A stretch of 64,000 nt of DNA from Shewanella psychromarinicola (GTDB taxonomy: Bacteria; Pseudomonadota; Gammaproteobacteria; Enterobacterales; Shewanellaceae). The DNA is taken from positions 2,728,001-2,792,000 of the forward strand of contig NZ_CP034073.1 in assembly GCF_003855155.1 (NCBI RefSeq). Direction: 5' to 3'. The translations under genes and the position numbers were made by a program. The notes under the pieces are model-generated. The model was not told the origin of the DNA and did not search any database. It saw nothing but the letters and a program-made list of their open reading frames with translations. Numbering within the stretch: the first letter of the stretch is position 1; each line of letters opens with the position of its first letter. Of the stretch, positions 36,207 to 45,238 are shown one piece after another.

Positions 36207-37616
36207 TTAGGAATTTATTCTATTTGCTACAAATTCAATCGCTTTGGATATTCTTTGCGCAGATCTTTCTTTTCCGATTAAGAACAAGGTTAAATCTAAC
36301 GCTGGAGACTGTCCTGCGCCTGTAACCGCAACACGTAACGGCATGCCAACTTTACCCATACCAACATCAAGTTCCGTGGCAGTGGCTTCGATAGCGTGGT
36401 GAATATTCTCTACACTCCAATCATTTAGTTCAGATAACTTTTGATTGAACAATGTTAAAGGCTCTAGTGCCACACCTCGTAAGTGCTTTTTAGCTTGTGC
36501 TTCGTCGAAATCGCTAAAATCTTCATAGAAATAGCGACTAGAAGCGGCTAACTCTTTTAATGTTTTAGCGCGTTCAGATAATGCAGTCACAATTTCCGTT
36601 AACGCAGGGCCATTACTGATATCAATTTTTTGGTCATCCATGTGCCACTGTAAATGTGTTGCTACATAAACAGGATCAAGTGACTTTATATAATGCTGAT
36701 TTAACCAAATTAGCTTATCGGTATTAAAAGCAGAAGCCGCCTTATTGATATCATCTAATTTAAACAGCGTTTTCAACTCTTCCATTGAAAATACTTCTTG
36801 ATCGCCATGTGACCAACCTAAACGAACCAGATAATTTAATAGTGCTTCAGGTAAATAACCATCATCACGATATTGCATCACACCTACAGCACCATGACGC
36901 TTAGATAACTTGGCACCATCGTCACCTAAAATCATCGATACATGGGCATATTCAGGAATTGGAGCACCTAGTGCTTTAAGGATGTTGATTTGGCGTGGAG
37001 TATTATTGATATGATCTTCACCACGAACAACGCAAGTAATGCCCATATCCCAGTCATCAACGACAACACAGAAGTTGTAAGTAGGAACACCATCGGTGCG
37101 CTTAATGATTAAATCATCAAGCATATCATTTGAAATTTCGATGCGCCCACGAACGTGATCATCAAATATCACACTGCCTTCGGCGGGGTTTTTAAAGCGA
37201 ACAACAAAAGGCTCGTCAGTATCACGAGGAGCAAGGTTTCGACAGCAACCGTCGTATTTTTGTTGTAAACCCTGTGCCGATTGCTCTTCACGCATTTTTT
37301 CAACACGTTCACGTGTGCAATAGCATTTGTACGCAGAGCCATTATCTAGCATTTGCTCAATAATTTCGTTGTAACGATCAAAACGCTTAGTCTGATAATA
37401 AGGACCCTCATCCCAAGTCAAACCTAACCAGTTCATACCATCAAGAATAGCATCACAGGCTTCTTGAGTTGAACGTTCAATGTCTGTGTCTTCAATACGC
37501 AGTACGAATTCACCATTATTAGCACGTGCGTGTAACCATGAATACAGAGCAGTACGGGCACCACCTACATGAAGAAAACCTGTTGGACTTGGGGCAAAAC
37601 GCGTCTTAGTTGTCAT
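36207..37616 (-). CDS. gltX: Glutamyl-tRNA synthetase
   Basis: 469 residues, class I synthetase that charges tRNA-Glu. The HIGH-type motif is in [20 protein letters not shown] (about 6-25) and the KMSKS-type motif in [12 protein letters not shown] zinc-binding cysteine set is suggested by CYCTRER near residue 97 and DGCC near 122. The C-terminal third is the helical anticodon-binding region. It lies just upstream of six tRNA-Glu genes on the same strand, which have their own promoter. The upstream side faces a divergent tRNA-Val array. Confidence 0.97.
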   Translation of the reverse strand: MTTKTRFAPSPTGFLHVGGARTALYSWLHARANNGEFVLRIEDTDIERSTQEACDAILDGMNWLGLTWDEGPYYQTKRFDRYNEIIEQMLDNGSAYKCYCTRERVEKMREEQSAQGLQQKYDGCCRNLAPRDTDEPFVVRFKNPAEGSVIFDDHVRGRIEISNDMLDDLIIKRTDGVPTYNFCVVVDDWDMGITCVVRGEDHINNTPRQINILKALGAPIPEYAHVSMILGDDGAKLSKRHGAVGVMQYRDDGYLPEALLNYLVRLGWSHGDQEVFSMEELKTLFKLDDINKAASAFNTDKLIWLNQHYIKSLDPVYVATHLQWHMDDQKIDISNGPALTEIVTALSERAKTLKELAASSRYFYEDFSDFDEAQAKKHLRGVALEPLTLFNQKLSELNDWSVENIHHAIEATATELDVGMGKVGMPLRVAVTGAGQSPALDLTLFLIGKERSAQRISKAIEFVANRINS

Positions 37617-37828
37617 AATCGGACACTAACCTATTTATAAACGTCTATAAAAAGACAAACAAAAAAATGTAGCGTCATTCTAACAGTCTAACTGAGTAGT
37701 TGAAATGGCGGACGCGTAAACCTAAGGCGGTTTTTGAATTTTCTTTATTATTAAACTCAATCTCTTGTTTAACAAAGCATCAAAGCGAACAATTTTAGCT
37801 CGACTGACATTTTTTTAAATAAAAAGCG

Positions 37829-37856
37829 TTGACAGGCTTTGCTCGCTCCCTATAAT
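37829..37856 (+). promoter_or_regulatory. Promoter of the tRNA-Val array
   Basis: Consensus TTGACA (37829-37834), a 16-bp spacer and perfect TATAAT (37851-37856), then a GC-rich ACTGCCCCAC stretch, as in stable-RNA promoters. The first tRNA begins 18 bp after the -10 box. Confidence 0.92.
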
Positions 37857-37873
37857 ACTGCCCCACACAGCGA

Positions 37874-37949
37874 GGTCGATTAGCTCAGCTGGGAGAGCAC
37901 CTCCCTTACAAGGAGGGGGTCACTGGTTCGAGCCCAGTATCGACCACCA
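37874..37949 (+). tRNA. tRNA-Val(TAC), copy 1
   Basis: 76 nt, GGTCGATTAGCTCAGC start, anticodon TAC in TCCCTTACAAGGA, encoded CCA. It differs from copies 2-6 by an A-T instead of C-G pair at acceptor position 6-67, a compensated change. Confidence 0.97.
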
Positions 37950-37989
37950 TGATTTTATTTATGAAGTCAATGTTGTTAATTATATCCCA

Positions 37990-38065
37990 GGTCGCTTAGC
38001 TCAGCTGGGAGAGCACCTCCCTTACAAGGAGGGGGTCACTGGTTCGAGCCCAGTAGCGACCACCA
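37990..38065 (+). tRNA. tRNA-Val(TAC), copy 2
   Basis: 76 nt, GGTCGCTTAGC start, anticodon TAC, encoded CCA. Confidence 0.97.
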
Positions 38066-38093
38066 TATAATTAACTAAACTGTTAGAGTCTCA

Positions 38094-38169
38094 GGTCGCT
38101 TAGCTCAGCTGGGAGAGCACCTCCCTTACAAGGAGGGGGTCACTGGTTCGAGCCCAGTAGCGACCACCA
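38094..38169 (+). tRNA. tRNA-Val(TAC), copy 3
   Basis: Identical to copy 2; spacer of 28 bp before it. Confidence 0.97.
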
Positions 38170-38210
38170 TTTCTCTCATAGAGTGGTGGACTTGAAAGTA
38201 AAATATCCCA

Positions 38211-38286
38211 GGTCGCTTAGCTCAGCTGGGAGAGCACCTCCCTTACAAGGAGGGGGTCACTGGTTCGAGCCCAGTAGCGACCACCA
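38211..38286 (+). tRNA. tRNA-Val(TAC), copy 4
   Basis: Identical to copy 2; the short spacer is unique in sequence apart from the shared ATCCCA just before the gene. Confidence 0.97.
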
Positions 38287-38326
38287 TATTTTACACGCTT
38301 TTTTACAAAAATAGATTGATATCCCA

Positions 38327-38402
38327 GGTCGCTTAGCTCAGCTGGGAGAGCACCTCCCTTACAAGGAGGGGGTCACTGGTTCGAGCCCAGTAGCGACCAC
38401 CA
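38327..38402 (+). tRNA. tRNA-Val(TAC), copy 5
   Basis: Identical to copy 2. Confidence 0.97.
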
Positions 38403-38431
38403 TATCAATTTAGATTTTGCGTTATATCCCA

Positions 38432-38507
38432 GGTCGCTTAGCTCAGCTGGGAGAGCACCTCCCTTACAAGGAGGGGGTCACTGGTTCGAGCCCAGTAGCG
38501 ACCACCA
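38432..38507 (+). tRNA. tRNA-Val(TAC), copy 6
   Basis: Identical to copy 2 and last of the array. No strong terminator directly follows; the stem at 38662 may serve. Confidence 0.97.
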
Positions 38508-38661
38508 TATAGCTTTACTGTTAATCTCATCAAATTATCTCGCTGCATCTATTAAACCCCCTAAGCTTTACCATTTTTTTGTACATCAATTATTTTTGTT
38601 AATTGCTAAGTCTCTAATGTAGATGTTTTTGTTGGATTGGGTTATCTCGGCAAACCGCAAT

Positions 38662-38685
38662 AAAAAACCACTCAAAGTTGAGTGG
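38662..38685 (-). terminator. Terminator of the ABC transporter gene (possibly shared)
   Basis: Stem CCACTCAA/TTGAGTGG. On the minus strand it is followed by TTTTTTATT, so it mainly ends the ABC gene; it is convergent with the tRNA-Val array. Confidence 0.8.
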
Positions 38686-38722
38686 CTCTTATTAGTTTTA
38701 TTTTAATAATTTAAGTACTTAA

Positions 38723-40552
38723 TTAATCTAACCCTAAAAACCCTCCAGTTTGATGGGCCCAGAGTTGCGCATAGATGCCACTGGCATTAATGAGCTCTTG
38801 ATGGGTTCCTTGTTCAACAACACAGCCTTGATCCAATACAATGAGTCTATCCATAGCCGCAATCGTTGACAGTCGATGCGCTATTGCTATCACGGTTTTG
38901 CCTTCCATTAATTCATAAAAGGATTCTTGAATCGCTGCTTCAACTTCAGAATCGAGTGCTGAGGTTGCCTCATCAAGCAATAAAATCGGCGCGTTTTTTA
39001 ATAATACACGTGCAATGGCAATTCGTTGACGTTGACCACCTGAGAGTTTTACTCCACGTTCGCCAACTTGAGCGTCAAGACCTTTATTACCAAATGGGTC
39101 AGTTAAATTTTCAATAAACTCTGCCGCTTGTGCTTGAGTGATTGCCGCCATTAATTGTTCATCACTTGCATGGGGATCGCCGTACAAGATGTTTTCACGA
39201 ATTGAACGGTGCAATAACGACGTATCCTGAGTCACCATACCAATATTGGCGCGTAATGAATCTTGGCGAATATCCGTTATTGGTTGATTATCAATGAGTA
39301 TTTCACCTTTTTCCACATCATGGAAACGCATTAGTAAGTTCACTAAGGTCGACTTTCCTGCGCCTGAACGTCCAACCAGACCGACTTTTTCCCCCGCTTT
39401 AATGTTCAGGTTTAGCTGCTCAATAACGCCCGTTTTCTCGCCATAATGAAAACAAACTTGATTAAAGTCTATTTTACCTTGATTAACAACAATGTCTTTG
39501 GCGTCGGGTTTATCTTGGATAGCAATGGGTTTAGATAGCGTATTCATACCATCGGTCGCCGTGCCAATATTTTCAAAAAGTGAGCTGATTTCCCACATGA
39601 TCCATTGTGACATGCCATTTAAACGCAACGCTAAACTCACGGCTATGGCAATGGCGCCAACCGTAATCGCACTGTCAGCCCATAACCAAATAGACACTGC
39701 GGTGATGGTAAATGCTAAAAGGTAATTGATGATTTGTACCAAAACATTAATTATCGTCACCAAACGCATTTGGCCATAAACGGTTTTTAAGAAACGCGTC
39801 ATACTATCTTGGGCATAGTCGGCTTCTTGGGTGGTATGTGAGAACAGTTTTACGGTTGAAATGTTGGTATAACTGTCAACAATACGCCCTGTCATCGTTG
39901 AACGAGCATCGGCTTGTTCTGTGGATATTGCTTTTAGCTTTGGCACTAATTTCCATTGAATCAAGATATAAGCAGCCAACCATAGGAGCATGGGTAACAC
40001 TAAGCGCACATCAGCAGCGGCAATCATCACGAGCATAGACGTGAAATACACTAAAATATACATCAGTACGTCCAGCAATTTCATTACCGTTTCACGTACC
40101 GCAAGCGAGGTTTGCATGACCTTTGTGGCTATTCGTCCAGCAAAGTCATCTTGATAGAAAGAAATACTCTGTTTGAGTAAATAACGATGCGCTTGCCAGC
40201 GAATGGCCATGGGGAAGTTACCCAAAAGCGTCTGGTGCACGATAGACGAATGTAGCCAAACAATCACAGGAATGACCACTAAGACAACCACCGACATGGT
40301 AATTAACGTCGTGCTTTCATCTTGCCACAAAGTTTGCGGGTTTTTGGTCACTAACCAATCGACTAATTTGCCCATAAAGCCAAACAGTGATACCTCCAAC
40401 ATCGCCAGCACCGCCGTAAGCACCGACATGATAATTAATGGCCTACCAAATCCGCGGGTATAATGGCGGCAAAATGCATATAAGGTATTGGGTGGCTGAC
40501 TCGGTTCTTCTTGTGGTAATGCTTGGGTCAATGATTCAAAAAATTTAAACAT
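38723..40552 (-). CDS. ABC exporter with fused membrane and ATPase domains (MsbA/HlyB class)
   Basis: 609 residues. Six-helix type-I exporter membrane domain (about 35-335), then an ATPase domain. Walker A GRSGAGKST is at 394-402, signature LSGGQ at 503-507, Walker B ILLLDE at 523-528 and the switch His559 in AIAHRLS. It works as a dimer in the inner membrane. The substrate is unknown; candidates are lipids, peptides or drugs. No partner gene lies nearby. Confidence 0.9.
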   Translation of the reverse strand: MFKFFESLTQALPQEEPSQPPNTLYAFCRHYTRGFGRPLIIMSVLTAVLAMLEVSLFGFMGKLVDWLVTKNPQTLWQDESTTLITMSVVVLVVIPVIVWLHSSIVHQTLLGNFPMAIRWQAHRYLLKQSISFYQDDFAGRIATKVMQTSLAVRETVMKLLDVLMYILVYFTSMLVMIAAADVRLVLPMLLWLAAYILIQWKLVPKLKAISTEQADARSTMTGRIVDSYTNISTVKLFSHTTQEADYAQDSMTRFLKTVYGQMRLVTIINVLVQIINYLLAFTITAVSIWLWADSAITVGAIAIAVSLALRLNGMSQWIMWEISSLFENIGTATDGMNTLSKPIAIQDKPDAKDIVVNQGKIDFNQVCFHYGEKTGVIEQLNLNIKAGEKVGLVGRSGAGKSTLVNLLMRFHDVEKGEILIDNQPITDIRQDSLRANIGMVTQDTSLLHRSIRENILYGDPHASDEQLMAAITQAQAAEFIENLTDPFGNKGLDAQVGERGVKLSGGQRQRIAIARVLLKNAPILLLDEATSALDSEVEAAIQESFYELMEGKTVIAIAHRLSTIAAMDRLIVLDQGCVVEQGTHQELINASGIYAQLWAHQTGGFLGLD

Positions 40553-40773
40553 CTAATGCTCTAACTTCATGGTGATAGTTCTGCTGACTAGGATAACGTA
40601 AAATGGCCAAATGTAATCGGTTAAATTGTTACATGATACGAAACGATTGAGTTCCGTTTTCCGCTAGTCGTGGTGGTTGTGTTTCGGTAAAGTAATCACT
40701 TAAGTACGCAGTGCAGGGAAAATGGTTCAGTTTTCGATTGAACCTGATTAACGTAAAGAGGCTAGCGAGACTA

Positions 40774-42309
40774 ATGGTACAGATCCACAGCGATTGTAAT
40801 GTTGCAGCACAGATTTGCCGGCAGGCTAGATTAAGTCGTGACGCTCGCTTTGATGGTCAATTTTTTACAGGGGTGCTAACTACAGGTATCTATTGTCGAT
40901 CAATTTGTCCCGCGCCTGCGCCTTATGAGAAAAATGTGCGTTACTTTGATTCTGCTGTAAAAGCAGCTAATGCTGGACTGAGGCCTTGCCTTCGATGTCG
41001 ACCAGATAGTGCACCAAGCTCATTTGCGTGGTTAGGGACTCAAACAACGTTAATGCGGGCAATAAAGTTGATTGAGCAAGGCTTTTTAAAAGGCGACAAT
41101 CCAGGAACTGTGGTCAAGCTGGCAGAGAAACTAGGTATTAGCAGTCGGTATTTGAATAAACTCTTTAGCCAAGGATTGGGTACATCCCCTAAACGCTTTG
41201 CGTTGTACCAACAGTTGATGTTTGCCAAACAGTTATTGCACCAAACACCATTATCGATGACTGAAGTTGCCATGGCTGCGGGTTTTAATAGCATCAGGCG
41301 GTTTAATGAAATATTTAAACAAGAATTACGATTAACCCCAAGTGATTTACGCCAGAAAAGTCGATCCTCAACGAATGTTATTCACCCTCACAAAGATAAC
41401 CACGTGAGTACTTATATTAAACCAATAACATTAGCATTAGCCTACAGACCACCCCTCAATTGGGCGAAGATGTTGGCTTTTTATGCCTTTCGCCAAGTCG
41501 ACAATATGGAAGTAATTGATGATATTTCTGGCCGTTATGGTCGAACGTTTTCATTTGATGGCGTGGAGGGTTTTTTTTACATTTCAGCTCATAAAGATAA
41601 ACCCCAACTTGATGTGAGTATTTACTTAGTTGATGCCAATGATATTAAGTTTTTACACAATATAGTGTTGCAACTTCGTCGCATGTTCGATTTAAATGCC
41701 GACATGGATATAATCCAGCAGGCATTATTACCCATCATCGAATTAGGAGCCAAAATTGATAGTGGTTTGCGTATTCCTGCCGCGGGTAGTGTGTTTGAAG
41801 CTGCTTGTCGAGCCGTTTTAGGGCAACAAGTGAGTGTCCTGCAAGCGACTAAATTATTAAATTTGCTGGTCGAGCATTATGGTACCTCACTGGTAATTGA
41901 TGGTAAAACTTGGCGATTATTCCCGACAGCAGAAGCAATCGCTAAGGCATCATTAGATGAACTTAACATGCCTGGTGCGCGAAAATTAGCCTTAAATGCC
42001 TTGGGGGAATTTGTGCATCAACACCCAGATTCTATGCCTGATGATTGGCTTGCGGTAAAAGGTATTGGCCCGTGGACAGTTGCTTACGTTAACATGCGAG
42101 GCTTGAGCGATCCTGATGTTTTTTTGAGCTCTGACTTAGTCATTAAAAATCGCCTGCATGCGTTACATGAGCAATTGGGTAAAGCCATTGAAACACCTAA
42201 ATCATACCTAAATATTGCCGCTGAGATCGCAAAACAAGCATCACCGTGGGGCAGTTACTTAACATTTCAGCTTTGGGATAACGATCCTGTTATTGCAAAA
42301 AAAGGATAA
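40774..42309 (+). CDS. Ada-AlkA fusion: methyl-phosphotriester sensor plus 3-methyladenine DNA glycosylase
   Basis: 511 residues from the ATG at 40774; 21 open codons precede it without family match. The Ada zinc domain (about 5-80) has Cys41, Cys45, Cys72 and Cys75 in YCRSIC and PCLRC. An AraC-type helix-turn-helix (about 95-190) holds TEVAMAAGFNSIRRFNEIFK. The AlkA N-domain is at about 205-320. The HhH-GPD glycosylase domain carries VKGIGPWTVAYVNMRG and the probable catalytic Asp in FLSSDLVIK. It likely senses alkylation and excises alkylated bases. It is followed directly by ogt. Confidence 0.93.
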   Translation: MVQIHSDCNVAAQICRQARLSRDARFDGQFFTGVLTTGIYCRSICPAPAPYEKNVRYFDSAVKAANAGLRPCLRCRPDSAPSSFAWLGTQTTLMRAIKLIEQGFLKGDNPGTVVKLAEKLGISSRYLNKLFSQGLGTSPKRFALYQQLMFAKQLLHQTPLSMTEVAMAAGFNSIRRFNEIFKQELRLTPSDLRQKSRSSTNVIHPHKDNHVSTYIKPITLALAYRPPLNWAKMLAFYAFRQVDNMEVIDDISGRYGRTFSFDGVEGFFYISAHKDKPQLDVSIYLVDANDIKFLHNIVLQLRRMFDLNADMDIIQQALLPIIELGAKIDSGLRIPAAGSVFEAACRAVLGQQVSVLQATKLLNLLVEHYGTSLVIDGKTWRLFPTAEAIAKASLDELNMPGARKLALNALGEFVHQHPDSMPDDWLAVKGIGPWTVAYVNMRGLSDPDVFLSSDLVIKNRLHALHEQLGKAIETPKSYLNIAAEIAKQASPWGSYLTFQLWDNDPVIAKKG

Positions 42310-42313
42310 TATT

Positions 42314-42865
42314 ATGCCCCAATTTGCCTTACCTAAGCGTCACGCTTTAGTGACAAGTCCTGTTGGTTTACTCTCGCTTAAAGCCTCTGAGCATGGGTTA
42401 ACGCATTTACAGGTTGAGGATCTCGTTCAAATAAGTTCAACAGTAGAAATTCAAACTCAAGTTACATTGCAGCAAAGTGGCATAGTGCATGCTCAAACTT
42501 TACTGTTACAGGCTCAGCGACACATTGATGAAACTGTGTTCCAGTTAGCTGAGTATTTCGCTAAGCAAAGGCAACAATTTGATGTGACCTTAGCGCCGAA
42601 AGGGACAGTGTTTCAACAAGAGGTTTGGCAAGCATTGAGTCAATTAACATTCGGTCAGCGTTGCAGTTACAGTGATATCGCTAATACTATTGGGCGACCT
42701 AAAGCCGTTAGAGCTGTGGGGGCTGCAAATGGTGCTAATCCAATTGCCATTATCGTCCCATGTCATCGGGTGATAGGCAAAGGTGGTAAGCTCACAGGTT
42801 ATGCTTATGGGCTCGACATGAAGCAATGGCTACTCGACCTAGAAGGGATTGACGAAATTAACTGA
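42314..42865 (+). CDS. ogt: Methylated-DNA-protein-cysteine methyltransferase
   Basis: 183 residues from the ATG at 42314 (AAAGGA upstream). The active-site motif PCHRVIG has acceptor Cys150. The DNA-binding wing SYSDIANTIGRPKAVRAVG (about 118-136) is typical. It removes alkyl groups from O6-alkylguanine in a suicide reaction. It starts 4 bp after the Ada-AlkA stop, so the two form an alkylation-repair pair in one transcript. Confidence 0.94.
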   Translation: MPQFALPKRHALVTSPVGLLSLKASEHGLTHLQVEDLVQISSTVEIQTQVTLQQSGIVHAQTLLLQAQRHIDETVFQLAEYFAKQRQQFDVTLAPKGTVFQQEVWQALSQLTFGQRCSYSDIANTIGRPKAVRAVGAANGANPIAIIVPCHRVIGKGGKLTGYAYGLDMKQWLLDLEGIDEIN

Positions 42866-42936
42866 TTTATCTGACTGCTGCGCCAAAGTACGTTAAAATG
42901 ACCGATTGATAACCTTTTTTTGAGCGCATTTGATAC

Positions 42937-44223
42937 ATGACCCAAGCTTCTTTAGTCACGACTTTTGCTGAATTTGGCCTGCATACCCCATTGTTGGCAA
43001 GATTAGCTGAGCTTAATTATATTCAGCCTACACCAATCCAAGCTGAAACCATTCCCAGTACGCTAACCGGTAAAGACTTACTGGCGGGTGCGAATACAGG
43101 CTCAGGTAAAACAGCGGCTTTTGCTCTGCCGATTTTACATCAATTAATGAATCGTCGGGCAACATCATCTGCTAAAGGTAATTTTGTGAGTGCATTAGTC
43201 TTGGTACCCACACGGGAATTAGCCAAGCAAGTTGCTGACAGCTTTAAATCCTATGCGGTTCATTTAAATGGTGACATTAAAGTGGTTGCTGCATTTGGTG
43301 GCGTATCGGTCAACACTCAAATGTTAGCATTGCGTGGCGGCGCGGATGTGGTAGTGGCAACCCCAGGCCGTTTACTCGATTTAGTCTCTTCTAATGCACT
43401 CAGGTTGTCTCAAGTGTCAACGTTGGTGCTTGATGAAGCTGACCGTATGCTAAGTCTTGGTTTTACTGAAGAATTGACTCAAGTACTCAACTTCCTCCCT
43501 AAGCAAAAACAAACGTTATTGTTTTCAGCGACTTTTCCTGATGAAGTTCGTCAATTAACGCAAGCGTTGTTAGTGGACCCACTTGAGATACAATTACAAA
43601 GCGCTGAGACGAGTACCTTAGTGCAGCGTGTAATGACGGTTAACCGTGAAAAAAAGACGGCATTACTTGCACACTTGCTACAACAACATCAATGGCGCCA
43701 AGTATTGATCTTTGTTAGTGCCAAAAATAGTTGTAATCATTTAGCTGAAAAATTAGCTAAACGTGGTATCACTGCAGAAGTCTTTCATGGTGATAAAGCC
43801 CAAGGCGCGCGAAGTCGGGTATTAGACGGTTTTAAAGCGGGTGAGATTCAAGTACTCATTGCGACAGACATTGCTGCCCGTGGTCTCGATATTGAAAAAT
43901 TACCTGTGGTAATTAATTTTGACTTACCGCGCAGCCCAGCAGATTATATGCATCGAATTGGTCGCAGTGGACGTGCGGGAGAAATTGGTTTAGCGTTGAC
44001 CTTATTGTCTCATGACGAGTATCATCACTTCTGTGTAATCGAGAAGAAAAACAAAATTCGCCTTGAACGTGAACAAGTTAACGGATTTGAGGCTGATGAT
44101 GTTGTGCCTGAAACCGTACTCGAACAACCTAAACCAATGGCTAAGCCAGAAGGTAGTGGTAAAAAAAAGCGCAAAAAAGTAGCCTCCGTTAATATTGGTA
44201 TTTGGGCTAAGAAATCTGATTAG
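42937..44223 (+). CDS. DEAD-box RNA helicase (RhlE-like)
   Basis: 428 residues. Q motif FAEFGLHTPLL with PTPIQ (31-35). Walker A GANTGSGKT at 51-59, PTRELAKQ at 91-98, ATPGRLLDL at 141-149, DEAD at 166-169, SAT at 197-199, and HRIGRSGRAGE in the second RecA domain. A Lys-rich tail (GSGKKKRKKVASV) ends it, as in RhlE proteins that act on ribosomal or messenger RNA. It is unlike the longer DeaD. Followed 11 bp later by the phosphatase gene. Confidence 0.92.
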   Translation: MTQASLVTTFAEFGLHTPLLARLAELNYIQPTPIQAETIPSTLTGKDLLAGANTGSGKTAAFALPILHQLMNRRATSSAKGNFVSALVLVPTRELAKQVADSFKSYAVHLNGDIKVVAAFGGVSVNTQMLALRGGADVVVATPGRLLDLVSSNALRLSQVSTLVLDEADRMLSLGFTEELTQVLNFLPKQKQTLLFSATFPDEVRQLTQALLVDPLEIQLQSAETSTLVQRVMTVNREKKTALLAHLLQQHQWRQVLIFVSAKNSCNHLAEKLAKRGITAEVFHGDKAQGARSRVLDGFKAGEIQVLIATDIAARGLDIEKLPVVINFDLPRSPADYMHRIGRSGRAGEIGLALTLLSHDEYHHFCVIEKKNKIRLEREQVNGFEADDVVPETVLEQPKPMAKPEGSGKKKRKKVASVNIGIWAKKSD

Positions 44224-44234
44224 TAGTAGGTAAT

Positions 44235-44714
44235 ATGAAAGATATTTTTTGGTTAGTTGATAAGCAAGTCGCAGGCCGTAGTGGTCCAAACAAAGATGCA
44301 TGGGACTTAGCTGAATTAAAGCAAGCTGGTTTTGCTGCTATCGCATCATTAAATAATGGTGAAGGTTGTGATGTCGATGCTATGGCAGAATTAGGCTTGC
44401 GTCATAAAGTGTTTAATTTACCTGATAATATGCCACCTAAACCACAAGATTTAGCCATTTGTGCTGAGGTATTACCTCAGGTATTAGCATTCATTCGTGA
44501 ATGTGAAAGTGAGCAAAAGGCAATATTATTGCACTGCAGTTCGGGAATTAATCGTACTCAAATGGTGATGGCTTATTATTTGATGGAAAACGGTGCCGCC
44601 CCTTTGCATGCTGTTAGCCAAGTCAGAAATGCCTGCGGGTTAGCGTTTGATGCTGAAGGCTGGGATCAATTTGTTTATGACGTGCTTTACGAACTGCAAG
44701 CCGCTTCGAACTGA
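44235..44714 (+). CDS. Dual-specificity phosphatase-like protein
   Basis: 159 residues with the cysteine-phosphatase loop HCSSGINRT, giving catalytic Cys101 and Arg107. An upstream Asp/Pro segment (NLPDNMPPKP, about 61-70) could give the general acid. It is a small cytosolic enzyme; the substrate may be a phosphoprotein, a nucleotide or tRNA-related. Its position directly after the helicase gene suggests co-transcription, with no known functional link. Confidence 0.8.
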   Translation: MKDIFWLVDKQVAGRSGPNKDAWDLAELKQAGFAAIASLNNGEGCDVDAMAELGLRHKVFNLPDNMPPKPQDLAICAEVLPQVLAFIRECESEQKAILLHCSSGINRTQMVMAYYLMENGAAPLHAVSQVRNACGLAFDAEGWDQFVYDVLYELQAASN

Positions 44715-45166
44715 TTTATTTGAGTTTTAGCCTCATAGTTTTAGATCTCATAGTTTTAGATCTCATATTATTAGGGAGACAATTGATTGGATCTGTAACT
44801 GATTAAATCAATTGACTCCCTTTGTTGTTTTTACCGAACATCTCCACATTCCCGAATGTTATATTCAGCCTTCTATCCGATATTCATCGGCAGTTAAGCT
44901 TATTACAGTGGCCGTGATGATTTACATTGTAGGCGGCGGAACATCTCAACCATTATCGACTATGCCCGTTACACTGGCTGTTTGCCGAGAAAAGAGCATT
45001 AAATACTACAAGCCTGTTTTATATTGCGAGTAAGCGATATCTCTTTTACCAACAGTGGGGCTTGATTGAGTGTAAATCGAATATCGTCTAGTAATAGCTG
45101 CATTGATTATCGGATGAATTGCTAATTTTGTGATTTATAATGATATTTGCAGATAAAATAGCTGGC
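44715..45166. other. Intergenic region before cheV
   Basis: 450 bp without a supportable gene. A short tandem repeat of CTCATAGTTTTAGAT lies at about 44731-44770 (two full copies and part of a third). A 73-codon open frame at 44812-45033 has no ribosome site or family likeness. Confidence 0.6.
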
Positions 45167-45193
45167 TAAAGTTAGTCTATATTCTGACGATAA
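45167..45193 (+). promoter_or_regulatory. Sigma-28 (FliA) promoter of cheV
   Basis: TAAAGTTA (45167-45174), an 11-bp spacer and GACGATAA (45186-45193). The flagellar sigma-28 consensus is TAAAGTTT-N11-GCCGATAA, so only one base in each box differs. It lies 46 bp before the cheV ATG. Confidence 0.82.
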
Positions 45194-45238
45194 ATGCTAT
45201 AGTGAAGCTTATTTCAGTCTTCAGATGAAGGAGTAGTG

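Noticed and set aside
44812..45033. 73-codon open frame before cheV
   Set aside because: No ribosome site, no recognisable family, odd composition.
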